Below, one piece after another: positions 1 through 9,911 of a DNA stretch of 64,000 nt (positions within the stretch are counted from its first letter, which is position 1; each line of letters starts with the position of its first letter). The DNA is from Prostheceraeus crozeri (lineage: Eukaryota > Platyhelminthes > Polycladida > Euryleptidae), in assembly GCA_907163375.1 (NCBI GenBank), contig CAJQUW010000469.1, positions 1 to 64,000 on the forward strand, in the 5' to 3' direction. The notes beneath the pieces were generated by a model. That model searched no databases. It was not told the origin of the DNA and worked only from the letters and a program-made list of their open reading frames with translations. A program made the position numbers and the translations under genes.

Positions 1-319
1 ATTGTCACTGTCTGAAATACACATGAAGACACTGGCATTGTCACAGTGTGAAAGATAAAACAGAATGCTAAAAAGCTGACAGGAAAAAAACATTTTTTTT
101 TCATTTTTATCTTATATTGTTTTTGTTTATTTATCTATTTGTTTATTTATGCGTATGTTTTTCATATTTGATTAAGTTTATTTAATATGGTTTTGTAAAT
201 ATTGTCATCGTTGTACAATATTTTATTCAGTTCTTGCCTGTCAGTTTTTTAGCATTCTGTTTTATCTTTCACACTGTGACAATGCCAGTGTCTTCATGTG
301 TATTTCAGACAGTGACAAT
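1..319. repeat. Fold-back element with about 83-bp inverted arms
   Basis: Positions 1-83 and 237-319 are nearly perfect reverse complements (arms beginning ATTGTCACTGTCTGAAATAC). They enclose an A/T-rich loop of about 150 bp. The left arm begins at the first base of the window, so the element may extend further left. There is no coding content and no visible transposase. It is most simply a non-autonomous fold-back or MITE; the superfamily is not assignable because no target duplication can be read at the edge. Confidence 0.8.
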
Positions 320-984
320 GCCAGTATCAATATCTATTCCATATCGATTTCACACCGTGACACTCTCTGTATGACTAATGTTCTACGATCTTTTGACATG
401 CCAGCCGTTTATTCAGAATTTATGCACCTGATGAAGACTTCGGCCGAAAATTTGTGCGATACATCTAATAAAGGTTTATTCGAGTTCCGCAATTTTGATT
501 TTATTATCGACTAAACTCGATAGCTACTATCATCGAACATTCATTTGATGATAATTTGGGAAGTATCTAGGAACTTCTATTACATGAACTAAATGACAAA
601 AAAGGTGCTGAAGTCTACATTTGTTCCAAAGGTTCAAGAAAAGGGCACAGCAATCGTATACAAAGACAACATCATATGTCGTTCGTGATAAAGACATATC
701 ATGTGGTTCTATCAAGTCAAGTCAAATAGGTGTCTATTTCTCCTCAAAATGGAGATCGCAAGACGTAGAGAACATAAAGAAACGACATAATCGACGTAAA
801 CAAATATTCGAGTTATATAAATATCGGAACAGTATGGGTAAGAAGATAGAATGTCATCAGAGAATGAATGTCATGCTTTGCAGGATAAGAGTTGCAATCC
901 GTAAATCCGCATGCATCGTAATACTCAAAACCGAACTTGCTGTCGATCATTGCGTGAAGAAATAGACTTATTTTTCGGAATTTT
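320..984. other. No assignable gene
   Basis: This spacer lies between the fold-back and a hAT-like terminus. An open frame at 621-965 (+) is basic and lysine/arginine rich, but I recognise no family in it. It could be decayed interior of the DNA transposon whose end lies at about 1081, or chance. Confidence 0.4.
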
Positions 985-1081
985 AGTTCTAGCCAGTTTT
1001 AGCCGGTTTTTACCAGTTTTTGCCAGGTTTTTTACCACTTAGTGGCAAAAACTAGTTTTAGCCGGCAAAAAGCCAACCCTG
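985..1081. repeat. hAT-like transposon terminus with subterminal repeats
   Basis: Read on the minus strand, the stretch starts CAGGGTTGGCTTTTTGCC, a form typical of hAT terminal inverted repeats. Short variants of 'accggctaaaactggtttttgcc' follow as subterminal repeats in both orientations. The opposite terminus was not found, so this is a solo or truncated end. Superfamily assignment rests only on the terminus type. Confidence 0.45.
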
Positions 1082-1461
1082 GTGTAATGTGATACGGCCT
1101 TGAATTGTCGAACAAGAGCATTGACATCATATTAAAAGTACACAGTCAGTAAATGCAGATCGTGAAGAATGAAACGGTGTGAATAAATGCAATCTGCTCG
1201 TGTGTTCCCTGATAAGAACTACTTCTGCAATACGCACCCTTGGCCAATCATACAAGCCAAAGAGAGACGAATATCTACGTCAATTTGCTGTGGTTGCTAT
1301 CATTGCATACAATGGCTGGAATCATAGAAATTGATAGCAATAAAATCTTGAGAATGGAAGTAAGTCTTCATGCAATCCACAATAGTGGCACATACATCGC
1401 ACGCATTTTTGCTTAGATGCACTTGTCAACAGGTGAATCATTGGTTTAGAATCAGTCACAT

Positions 1462-2060
1462 AATTTAATTGGTAAACCTGGAAAACAATTAGCTTCGAAT
1501 TTCAAAAAATCGGATATAAATATGTGTTCTTGTAGCATTTGTACAAACATTGGCCCGAGATATAGCTGCAAAAGTAAATATGTCATCTATGAATTTTCCT
1601 GCAAGATATGTGACCAGAATTACATAGGTCAAACTTGTCGACCATTTCAAGTTCGCTACACAGAACACGAGCGAAGTTTGCGGTATGAAGACAAGAAAAG
1701 TGCACTAAGTGAACATGCGATGACAGCCCACAGGGATAAAGTGATGACCATTAACAATTTCGACTACAAAATTATCGATAGACAGCAAACAGCGATTACT
1801 ACTAGGGTGGCTGAATCTCGCTTAATTGCGACGAACATGCCAAAAATAAACAGAAGACATGAGCTGAACAGATGAGCTGCTTTCGCTGACAAATTTGTAT
1901 ATAAACCCACTTGTACAGCATCAGTTTGTCACCCTTGACACAGTCTGTGTAGACGAAACGCGTCGGGTAATTTATTTTACAATACAAAGAAGTCGTAAAA
2001 CTGGGAGAGAATTTTTCTTTACATTCATTATGACTGACCTCCCGTACAGATAACTCTAAC
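1462..2060 (+). pseudogene. Penelope-like element fragment: GIY-YIG endonuclease and 3' tail
   Basis: An open frame running from the left junction to 1875 encodes a Cys-rich linker (CSCSICTNIGPRYSC-type) followed by a GIY-YIG nuclease domain. Visible motifs are YVIYEF..CKICDQNYIGQT, the arginine-bearing helix RPFQVRYTEHERSLR, and a C-terminal ESRLI helix with the usual catalytic glutamate. This is the C-terminal domain of Penelope-like retroelement proteins, which nicks target DNA. The reverse transcriptase is absent: the copy begins inside the linker, as expected for a 5'-truncated insertion. The following about 170 bp is non-coding tail with a hammerhead-like GAAAC motif near 1933-1969. It is the same subfamily as the fragment at 22060-22536. 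Confidence 0.85.
1933..1969 (+). ncRNA. Hammerhead-like motif, probably decayed
   Basis: A short hairpin (GUCU/AGAC) is followed by GAAACGCGUC, and CCC/GGG flanks could pair as stem I. This resembles the 3' half of a hammerhead ribozyme core. The 5' box, normally CUGANGA, reads TTGACACA, so activity is doubtful. Hammerhead motifs are known in Penelope-like elements, and this one lies in the tail of such a fragment. Confidence 0.3.
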
Positions 2061-2061
2061 A

Positions 2062-2264
2062 GTGTCTGTGTCTCTTTGCTGTGTGATCCGGTTGATAAGT
2101 CACTGAAACTTTGCACAATTTGGCGTGTTTAATGTTGAACTGGCTGCTTATTGTTCGATTGCTATGGTATTTAGTCAGGAGATTGTGCCATTTCATTTAC
2201 GCTGCATGTTCCAGTGCTTCCCTTCTAGTCAAACAGAACAAGAGACGAGCTGTCTAATTCTGTG
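2062..2264 (-). repeat. Repeat B, partial copy
   Basis: About 200 bp match, in reverse orientation, the left half of the full repeat B copy at 18972-19493, ending in the same terminus ATTCTGTG. The other half is missing; the Penelope fragment lies in its place. The terminus abuts repeat A sequence. Confidence 0.7.
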
Positions 2265-2424
2265 GGTGAATCATTGGTTTAGAATCAGTCACATGTGCAA
2301 ATCTACGGTTTTCATTAGTGGTTCATTCCCAACTTAGTTCCCTCGAATGTGTCGCGACCTTGAGTCAGTTTCCATTCTGGTCAACTTCAGAAAAAAAATC
2401 TACATGTATTTCTATGGCTGGAAT

Positions 2425-2780
2425 ATTGTGTCCGCTCTAGACGAACCCACACGAAAATGAATCCACCTCTGTGGATCAGCATGATAAAATTTCTAAACAA
2501 AGAACCAGCTATCATTCATCAAGTCATCTGCCCAAATCTCCTCAGCGCAAGATTCACCGAATTCACATGTACAGGTTTTCCCCGTCAAGAGGCTTACACA
2601 ATAAAATTAATTAAATGAAGTTTAGTCAATTCGACTGAATAATGGCAAAATTTCTTTCATAATTAACGAATTCAAGTGGATAATGACAACCCAAGTGAGG
2701 AATGTCAAACCACCTGCTCAATTGACTGATCAGAATTCAGTCCAAGTGAATAAATGATCAGCTCCAGCGAATCATTGGTG
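2425..2780. other. No gene seen
   Basis: A/T-rich spacer with no long open frame, terminal repeat or palindrome that I can support. Confidence 0.5.
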
Positions 2781-2856
2781 ATTCAAGAGAATGAAAGCAG
2801 ATGAGCAAGAATTCGAGATGACTTGTTGGACATTCGAGAGAGGAGAAGATTGTCTT
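2781..2856 (+). pseudogene. IS630/Tc1-type transposase relic, part upstream of the hAT insertion
   Basis: An open stretch ends in ...TFERGED, directly before the target duplication of the hAT-like element. The same frame continues at 3943 on the other side. ERGED-LALA-type sequence is typical of the first helix-turn-helix of a widespread IS630-like transposase family. Only a few dozen codons remain. Confidence 0.5.
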
Positions 2857-3942
2857 CAGGCTTGCCGTGGGAATCGATTTTGAATTCCCATTCCCACAGA
2901 ATTCATGTGGGAATTCCCATTCTCATCTCATTCCCACGGGATTTTGCAATAATTCTCATTAGAATTCCCATAGCTTATTAATTTTCATAAATATTAATAT
3001 AGTCCTCTTCTATGGAACTTAAATGTCTATTAGGACCTAATACTGTAAGTACTTGGCCTAGTAATCGCAGTGGTTCAGTATCTTTGCTAGTTATCATAGG
3101 CTATTTGTCGGGTTAGGTCAAGTAGACGTAAGTCTTCTAACAAAGAAATGATTATTATGAATTCTTAATTTGGCCCTAGTTGCACGGTTCATGAGTAAAT
3201 GTAGGCCTAATCAAGATTTTTGTCTATATCGAACAACTTTTACGACGACATCGCAGCGGAGGAGCCAGTACCGCAGACGCGATTGAAATAACAGACAGCA
3301 GAGTTCCATATATTAACGCAGATTGCTGTTCTGTTCGGAGTGTTGTTCATAATGAGTCAGCGTCACGCGCCAATCAGGAGAAAGAATACTTTGCAAGCGA
3401 AGCACGGAAGCACAACAGCAGGTTGTTCAATATGAATATGAGAGCATGAAATGTGCATGACATTTCCAGCGTCTGCACTTGCATCGGCCTCTAACACAGA
3501 AATAGATTGTTTATCTGAAGTTGACTAGAATGGAAATTGAGTCAAGGTCGCGGCACATCCGGGGGAACTAAGTTGGGGCATGAACCACCAATTAAAAGCT
3601 TAGAATGGCACATGTGACTGATTCTAGCCCAATGATACAGCCGTTGACAAGTGTCTCTAAGTGAAAATGCGTGCGATTTTTGTGCCACTATTGTGCATTG
3701 CATGAAGCTTAATTTCCATTCTAGAGGTTTTATTGTTATCAATTTCTATGGCCTCTAACCATCGAGCACGATGTCTCCAACTGCAACCAATCAAACTGAC
3801 AATGAGGTGATCGGTTGCTGCCGTGAGAGAAGAAATTATTTTAATAAAGAACCTCACTGCCTAAACAGATCTAAGATGGACCACATTAAACCAATAATTT
3901 TCACTATTTTCCATGGGAATTCCCTTTCCCACGGCAAGCCTG
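2857..3942 (+). mobile_element. hAT-like non-autonomous DNA transposon
   Basis: Termini CAGGCTTGCCGTGGGAA and its reverse complement at the right end form a 17-bp TIR of hAT type. Exact 8-bp target duplications ATTGTCTT flank it at 2849-2856 and 3943-3950, the hAT signature length. The interior has no transposase. It carries repeat A copy 2 (3495-3750), itself with its own duplications, so A inserted later. The element sits inside the transposase relic and splits its frame. Confidence 0.85.
3495..3750 (-). mobile_element. Repeat A (MITE), copy 2, 256 bp
   Basis: A full-length copy in reverse orientation relative to copy 3, with termini CACAGAAAT and ATTTCTATG. The 8-bp target duplication GCCTCTAA is at 3487-3494 and 3751-3758. 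It lies inside the hAT-like element. An open frame spans most of it, as in copy 3, but resembles nothing known and is probably incidental. Confidence 0.85.
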
Positions 3943-4130
3943 ATTGTCTTGCTTTAGCGATGCAACTCAACACAAATGTGAGGACCGCTTACACAACCGT
4001 AAGGCGCCATCAAGTCGGAGTATCAGTCAACAGTTGGGGTGGATTTCGAGACAGAAAGATGGATGAGGAAGTGATTGCCACCGCCATAGAAATCGTCGAA
4101 GAATTCGCTGCTATGACGCACGCTCCCTGA
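3943..4130 (+). pseudogene. IS630/Tc1-type transposase relic, N-terminal helix-turn-helix part
   Basis: The frame reads LALAMQLNTNVRTAYTTVRR, then a basic GGFRDRKMDEE stretch and EEFAAMT, ending at 4130. This order (LALA-x(3)-L..N.RTAY.IVRR, then RGG.R..KVD) matches the N-terminal DNA-binding part of a broad animal IS630-like transposase family. The catalytic DDE domain is not present downstream. It is an old fragment, later split by the hAT-like element. Confidence 0.55.
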
Positions 4131-5882
4131 ACGTTTTGTATTCCCTTGGATATCTCGTCATATGACATTCTTTGCTTGAAGCTACATTTCAATAACAAAA
4201 ATCCTTTCATCGCCAAATCATCGAAGTCAGATTTTTGTAAAAAGATGCATTTATTTACTTCATGCACACTTTAGACTGCAATCAGCCATGTAACAGACGA
4301 TTAATCAGCGAAGATATCAGACAATGCTGCCTACTTTTCTAAAAATATTGTCTCTGAAACGATTCAATACCAATTAATTACATCTAGACATTCCTCAACA
4401 TATTGGTTTCAACTCTGTCCCACTCGCAATCCTTGTATGCATACCATGAACCACTCTGATACCTTGTAAGACAACTTTCGTTGTTTCAACAAGAACTTTA
4501 GGGAAATGTACATACTCCTAAAAATGCAAAGAACATTGTAAAAACAACTATAAGATGGCATCAATATGTCAGATATCCAGACATATATTATTCCCACGCC
4601 CTTAGCTTTATAAAAATCATTCTTCATTTATAAATCATTGGATATTCAAATAACTGAAAATGTTTAAGGATACCATTCAATTTTGATAAAAGTGTATGTA
4701 TTTGTCATAAGTAGTATGAGATGCAATAAACGCAATAAAATGAAGTAGTCCGTGCGATGAGACAAAAATAATCTGATAATACGTAGCATCAGCCAAAATA
4801 CTGATTTGGCTGATAAATTGTCTGTTAAGTGACTGCTTACTGTTCACAGTGTGTACACTTCGAACTGCACGTAGCAGACAAAATATCAGCCGTGATGATC
4901 AAACAATCGCAACTGACAATATCACACAATTGACAGCTGAAATATCAGAAAAAGCTGTCTACATTTCTAGTTCTGCTGCAAAATTGGATAGTTTCTTTAT
5001 ACTACTAGCTACCACGTCATATGTAGAAATTAGTGAGCAAAATAAGCAAGGCTTAAGTGCAGAACTATCATAGAAAGCACTGGGAAAGACCATATAGAAA
5101 TATTATGACAATTGTCAAGATGGATTGCGGGATCATACATGTAAAAAAACGCTTACTCGCCCAATCTCCCACAGTGTATTTATCAATCTAATTGTTTGTT
5201 GATTTTTGGGCTTTGTTACCAGAATCTGTTCACTTCAAACTTCAACTAGAATCTACAAAACTAGCTCTTTGAGTTGAAGCAGAAACGTCGTCAGTAAAGG
5301 ATTGGGTGGAATTAAAATGAATGCTATTAACTTGACGGAACACATCATGCGATGACAACTTAAGATGTTCTATTATACGAGAAAAAAATTCGATGAGCTT
5401 CAGCAACATATTCATTTCTTATGTGTTTCGTCACCTAACTCGTATTCATTTTATTTCTATCCCATTCTTTATTATGACGCTTCCGTTTCAGCTCCAAGAG
5501 CTGGTTTTTTTGATTCCACAAACAGGAAAAAGTTTGAAATGAACAGTAGTCGACAATTAAGCCCAGAAATCAACAATGAGCGCGTGTTGGAGACTGGGCG
5601 GGTAAGGATTTTTTTACATCTGTTGCTATCCATCTTCATAATCGTCATTATATTTCTATTTGGTCTTTTCTGTATCTCCAAGCACTTTTTACATCTATGA
5701 TAGTTTTTGCACTTAAATATTGTACTTTAGCTTTGCTTGCCTCATGCTCTTTCTTTTCACACCTCATGATCAAAGCGTATGCCGAAATATTGAGCATATA
5801 GCTGACTTAGATTATTTTCTGTCAGTAAACTGTGAGATACTTATGGGTTATCTCCCCCACGTTTTCAAATTTGTCTAAAATG
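4131..5882. other. No gene seen
   Basis: A/T-rich spacer. Short frames at 4849-5073 and 5365-5700 have no recognisable domains, and the second is of low complexity with a hydrophobic tail. No terminal repeats were supported. Confidence 0.5.
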
Positions 5883-7047
5883 TATAGAAATGAATCAATC
5901 GTAGCAAAACTTCAGAGATACGTATTAGAGCATATTTTCCACCCACATGCAAAAATATATGCAAATCGGGCAAGTAGTTTTTGAATTAGAGACGATAACG
6001 TGAAGTGTAGCGATGTCAGCAGCTTGATCTGACTTCGTCTGACCTCATCCTCTGAGCAGATAGCACTAGGTGTCAACAAAGTCATATCGCGACAACTGTG
6101 AAGGGATAATGACCCAGACCACATCCTCTCCATTAATATGCTTAACTTAAGAAAAGCGTGGTAGGGGTCGTGGGAAGATTTCAAATAATAATAATAATAG
6201 CGTGTATTTCATGAAAATGGTAATCATTCTTTACACGGCAAAAAAAAGTTACACGCAACGTCAAACTACTTGTATACAAAGTCAAGTTATAAATATTCCC
6301 TTTGAAATGTTGGTATTTAATGATTTTGAGGTAAATGGGAAGAAAGACAGTTTTCGTTTTTGCAGATTATAACGTTCCAATTGAAAATGGCGCGAGTGAT
6401 GAAGACGTTTTGGGAGGTATTTTTGGAGTATATGCTCATCATTTTGCAATACTTTTTTGAAAAGTTTCTTACTGATTCGTCTCCTTCTTGTTTCAAGAGA
6501 ATCATAGTGCATGGAATCATCATCAAAAATTCTTTGAGCACGTTTATGAATACATTCAAGGTTGGCAGTGAGGCATTTAGGTATTTCAACAAATAAAGGA
6601 CATGCGTATTCCATTACAGACAAAACGATAGCATTATAGATTTGCCGAAGTTCTCGAGTAGATGTAAATTTCTTTGCTTTCCGCACAACATAGAATCGTC
6701 TATTGCAAGTTTTCACTACACCAGCTATGTGATCATGCCAAGTTAGATAATTATTGAAAGTTACTCCAAGAATTTTCATACTTGAAACCAAAGGAATGCC
6801 TATACTATTCTATCCAAATAGCAGTGGATGAGATGAGAACAGAAAGAGAACAATGCACACGAGTAACAAGTAGCAATAATCCGTCGAATAGACGAAGTCA
6901 GATCAAACTGTTGACATCGCTGCACTTCACATTATCGTCTCTAATTCAAAAAGCACTCGTCCGATCTGCACAAATTTTTGTATGAATGTGAATAATGTAC
7001 TCAAATACGTGTATCTAAAATTTATGACGGCTTTATTCATTTCTACG
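5883..7047. mobile_element. Repeat D: TIR element carrying a LINE insertion
   Basis: Inverted arms of at least 100 bp lie at about 5917-6045 and 6890-7010; both contain GAATTAGAGACGATAA. Outer ends resemble the repeat A terminus (TAGAAATGAAT). Without the LINE the element would be roughly 530 bp. A half copy at 32640-32885 lacks the LINE and preserves the empty site. No transposase was seen. The exact ends are uncertain because no clean target duplication was found. Confidence 0.65.
6188..6814 (-). mobile_element. 5'-truncated LINE (CR1/L2-like), 3' end of reverse transcriptase ORF
   Basis: The minus-strand frame 6282-6791 reads ILGVTFNNYLTWHDHI, then YNAIVLSVMEYACPLF and LE.IHKRAQRI, then a basic tail with SFFPFTSKSLN. 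This is the thumb and C-terminal part of a non-LTR retrotransposon reverse transcriptase of the CR1/L2/Jockey grouping. The palm with the YxDD motif is absent, as expected for 5' truncation. The 3' end carries an (ATT)n tail (6183-6200). A 6-bp duplication CAAATA flanks it (6182-6187 and 6815-6820). The related repeat at 32820-32840 shows the uninterrupted site. Confidence 0.85.
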
Positions 7048-7564
7048 GATTTGAGACATAAGTACGAGTACCAGCTATTATTGGTGTTGGTCATTTTTTT
7101 TAATTTACATAACTCACACCAATGGCACACAATACTAATGAAGCACATTCATTTCACGATTCCATAGCTATGTATTATTGGGCTTGGTATGATACAGGGA
7201 ACCCCAGATGGTGAAGCTGCTGCCAAGGAAGTGACATGCATTGGCTTTCTATGATCTATTTCTATACAAAAGTAAAATTTTCAAAGTAATCTTTCCACTT
7301 CAACTTGTCATTGGTCATCGCATCGTGAGGTGATGATCAGTTGTAATTTCCTCTATGCTGCGTACTTGACCGTCCACATGATACAATCAATTTAAAGCTA
7401 CGCAGCTTTAGTAGAGTAGGGATGAGTATACAAATCTGAGATATGTATGCTTTCATAGTTTTGTGAATAACTGAAATCAACTTGCAGATGAAACGCTCAG
7501 AATCTACATGCACTACAGATTAATGACATACCCCCGTGGAAAAGTGGAATAAATTTCTTGCTAA
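7048..7564. other. No gene seen
   Basis: Spacer between repeat D and the Tc1-like element; no supported feature. Confidence 0.5.
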
Positions 7565-7566
7565 TA

Positions 7567-9148
7567 CAGTCCGTTTCATAAAAAGTGGATCATCCTAAAA
7601 TTTGACTAAATAAAACATAAGTATGATACAGAAAGCATTTTTCATGTTATTTCATGTCCCTAATATATTTAAATGTCATAGAGATACAGTAACGGTTCTT
7701 AAGAAGCTACTATTTTGTGGCCCTACCCTTATTGTCAATGACATTACCAATTCGTCTAGGCATTGATTCGATGATATCGTTGATTTTTGACTGATCTAAC
7801 TTTCTCCACTCTCTTTTTAGCAGTGACGTAAGTTGTGATACGCCATCTGTAGGTAGCAGTGAACGACGAACGTTACGAGATGGCCAAGATAATGTCCTAA
7901 GCCCTAATTGAGACTTGCATAAATTGACTCTACTACTCCTGTGACACGTAGCATTATCATCCATAAATAACCAAGTCGATGGATCACCAAGTTGATCTGT
8001 CATTTGGCCAATGTTCATTCGTAAAACATTCACACAGCGTTCAGAATTCATGGTTCCTTGATGTATGTGAAGTTCAGAGCGGCCATTGGTCCAAATGCCA
8101 GCCCAAATCAGTAGAGTACAAATGTAATTTAAATGTAAATGTCTCGGAATTTCTTGATCAGATTTTATCCATAATCTCAATCGACCATCATTATCCTTCA
8201 GACGGACTGATGCCTCATCAGACCAGACAACCCGATCCCATTGATTCCGCCAGTGACAATGACTCATTGCCCATCTGAGACATCTTTTTGTATGCTGATC
8301 TGATAATTCGATCTGAGAGGGCCTCTTGCAGCTCTTGAAATTCGACTCAATAAGTCTTCTACGAATAGTGGACTTAGAAATAGACGAGTCTAGTGCAGCC
8401 ATCTCAGTTAACGAGAGACTTGGATCAACTTTAACAAATCTCAAAATTAGGCGGTCTCTACGTTTGGATGTTTTGCGTGGACGGCCAGAGCCCTCTTTAC
8501 GACAGAGTCGAAAATCATAATTATGCCATCGATGCACATTTGTGTAAGGGACATTTAGTCGCTTGCTTGTAGCTCGCAGAGAAAACCCTAGTTCTACGAA
8601 GGCTGACACTTTGCCTTTTGTGAATGCGATCTCGTTATTGTTCATTTGTGCTTTGTATTCTTTTCAACCGGTAAGAGATAGATTTCTAGCTGAAAGCAAT
8701 CAGGAGTGCTGCCAACACCACCGCAACGAAGTCAGGAAGGTATGGAACATGAAGTCCAGTTAATCACATGTAGCAGTTACATTATTGTTGATGAATAATG
8801 GTGCTATACTGGCTCTGATTGACCGATTTTCTTTATTTTTGTTTTGCTTGATAGCTTTTGGCTTGTAGAACAACATATTACATAACAAAGGAAACAAATG
8901 TAATTCTATAAGAGTGAGATATGATTTTGTGTAACATTGCTAAATGAAGATCAAATTATCTACTACTTTTTTATCTATAACAGGAAAACTACTCAATATT
9001 CATGCTTGAAATTTCCAACAATGATATTAGTAAGCACAACTGACATATCTTCCAAATTTCAGAGAAATTCGTTCAAGTTTGGCGGAGTTAGACAAAGATG
9101 AAGTTAAGGCGATGTTTAAGAGTGATCCATTTTTTATGAAACAATCTG
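7567..9148 (-). mobile_element. Tc1-like DNA transposon, copy 1 (1582 bp)
   Basis: TIRs of about 30 bp are CAG(T/A)NNGTTTCATAAAAA followed by (G/A)TGGATCA at both ends. The element is flanked by TA dinucleotides at 7565-7566 and 9149-9150, the Tc1/mariner target duplication. It contains one minus-strand transposase ORF (7710-8645). It is nearly identical by eye to copy 2 (37624-39141), so both moved fairly recently. Confidence 0.95.
7710..8645 (-). CDS. Tc1-like transposase, 311 aa, lacking the third catalytic block
   Basis: The N-terminal half holds paired helix-turn-helix DNA-binding regions (FTKGKVSAFVELGFS at about 8-22; SISKSTIRRRL at about 88-98) and a GRPRKTSKR linker. The DDE domain gives the first Asp in VVWSDEASVRL (about 139-149) and the second in WLFMDDNATCHRS (about 226-238). 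The third block, normally WPSxSPDLNPIENxW, goes from LSWPS directly to RNVRRS, so the last catalytic residue is missing. Length is a little short for the family (about 340 aa). A second irregularity near residues 170-176 replaces RPRVQGGATLL of copy 2. The ORF is open from ATG 8645 to stop 7710, but the enzyme is predicted inactive. Confidence 0.9.
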   Translation of the reverse strand: MNNNEIAFTKGKVSAFVELGFSLRATSKRLNVPYTNVHRWHNYDFRLCRKEGSGRPRKTSKRRDRLILRFVKVDPSLSLTEMAALDSSISKSTIRRRLIESNFKSCKRPSQIELSDQHTKRCLRWAMSHCHWRNQWDRVVWSDEASVRLKDNDGRLRLWIKSDQEIPRHLHLNYICTLLIWAGIWTNGRSELHIHQGTMNSERCVNVLRMNIGQMTDQLGDPSTWLFMDDNATCHRSSRVNLCKSQLGLRTLSWPSRNVRRSLLPTDGVSQLTSLLKREWRKLDQSKINDIIESMPRRIGNVIDNKGRATK

Positions 9149-9150
9149 TA

Positions 9151-9389
9151 GTATGGGACTTAAGAAATAATCGTAATAGCTACTACTCAAGACATTCATT
9201 AAGTGAAAACCAAGCAGAGTGAACTGAATCGTGACCCAACCAGGCTGAAACAGGAGAGCGCACATAGAATACTGTACCGGCATGCACTAGAGATGCACTC
9301 AATCCGATCCGACAGCTCGAATTATTCGCTTTGTTCTATCTTTTTTGTGAAATCTTTTGTTACTGTAAATATGATGATCTATTGAATAT
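9151..9389. other. Spacer, no gene seen
   Basis: Short stretch between the Tc1-like element and repeat E; no supported feature. Confidence 0.4.
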
Positions 9390-9880
9390 CTTAAGAGGAT
9401 GACAACGACTAAGTCAATAAAAGACGCCAACACTCATGATTCCCTGAACACACTCGCATGACCCACGAATCGAACCGAAGTCCGCGGTGGAGACGAGCTC
9501 GCACCTTCTTCACTAGGCCACGCTGACGGTAAAAAAGGAATGCGAGTAAAGATCATAGAAATTGACAACAATAAAACCTCTAGAATGGAAGTTAAGCTTC
9601 ATGCAATACACAATAGTGGCACATAAATCCCACGCATTTTCACTTAGATACACTTGTCAACGGCTGTATCATTGGATTAGAATCAGTCACATGTGCAAAT
9701 TTAAGCTTTTAATTGGCTCTTCATGCCCCAACTTAGTTCCCCCGGATGTGCCGCGACCTTTAGTCAATTTCCATTCTAGTCAACTTCAGATAAACAATCT
9801 ATTTCTATGGTAAAGATAGTAGTCATCTCCAAGTGATATCGACAGCGTATTGTCCTACTATTATTATTATTGAACAATAA
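9390..9880 (-). repeat. Repeat E with tRNA-like core, interrupted by repeat A
   Basis: On the minus strand the core 9451-9530 reads like a tRNA internal promoter: an A-box-like GTGGCCTAGTGAAG and a B box GGTTCGATTCG, one base off consensus. Flanks match the E copies near 27 kb. Repeat A copy 3 (9554-9809) is inserted just upstream of the core, and its 8-bp duplication splits E. E continues at 9810-9880 with ATATCGACAGCGTATTGTCC. It is likely a tRNA-derived SINE-like family. Confidence 0.65.
9554..9809 (+). mobile_element. Repeat A (MITE), copy 3, 256 bp
   Basis: Full-length copy with termini CATAGAAAT and ATTTCTATG. Exact 8-bp target duplications GTAAAGAT lie at 9546-9553 and 9810-9817. The length equals copy 2. 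It lies inside repeat E. It serves as the reference copy for the split copy 1. Confidence 0.9.
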
Positions 9881-9911
9881 ATACAAGAGGGAATGATATG
9901 CCACGCCGAGG

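Larger units (their letters stand above)
1323..2416 (+). mobile_element. Repeat A (MITE), copy 1, split by an insertion
   Basis: The two halves (1323-1461 and 2266-2416) match the continuous 256-bp copies at 3495-3750 and 9554-9809. The element starts CATAGAAAT and ends ATTTCTATG. Flanks give an exact 8-bp target duplication GCTGGAAT at 1315-1322 and 2417-2424. An 804-bp insert (1462-2265) holds a Penelope endonuclease fragment and part of repeat B. The insert is bracketed by an exact 30-bp direct duplication of repeat A sequence (1432-1461 and 2266-2295). An 8-bp duplication fits the hAT or P superfamilies, but the terminus is not a classic hAT end. Confidence 0.8.

Noticed and set aside
3542-3857. 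Open frames spanning repeat A copies
   Set aside because: Present in two copies, but the family is non-autonomous, short, and similar to no known protein. Probably incidental openness.
7979-8763. Plus-strand open frames within the Tc1-like element
   Set aside because: They are antisense shadows of the minus-strand transposase and recur in copy 2 for the same reason.
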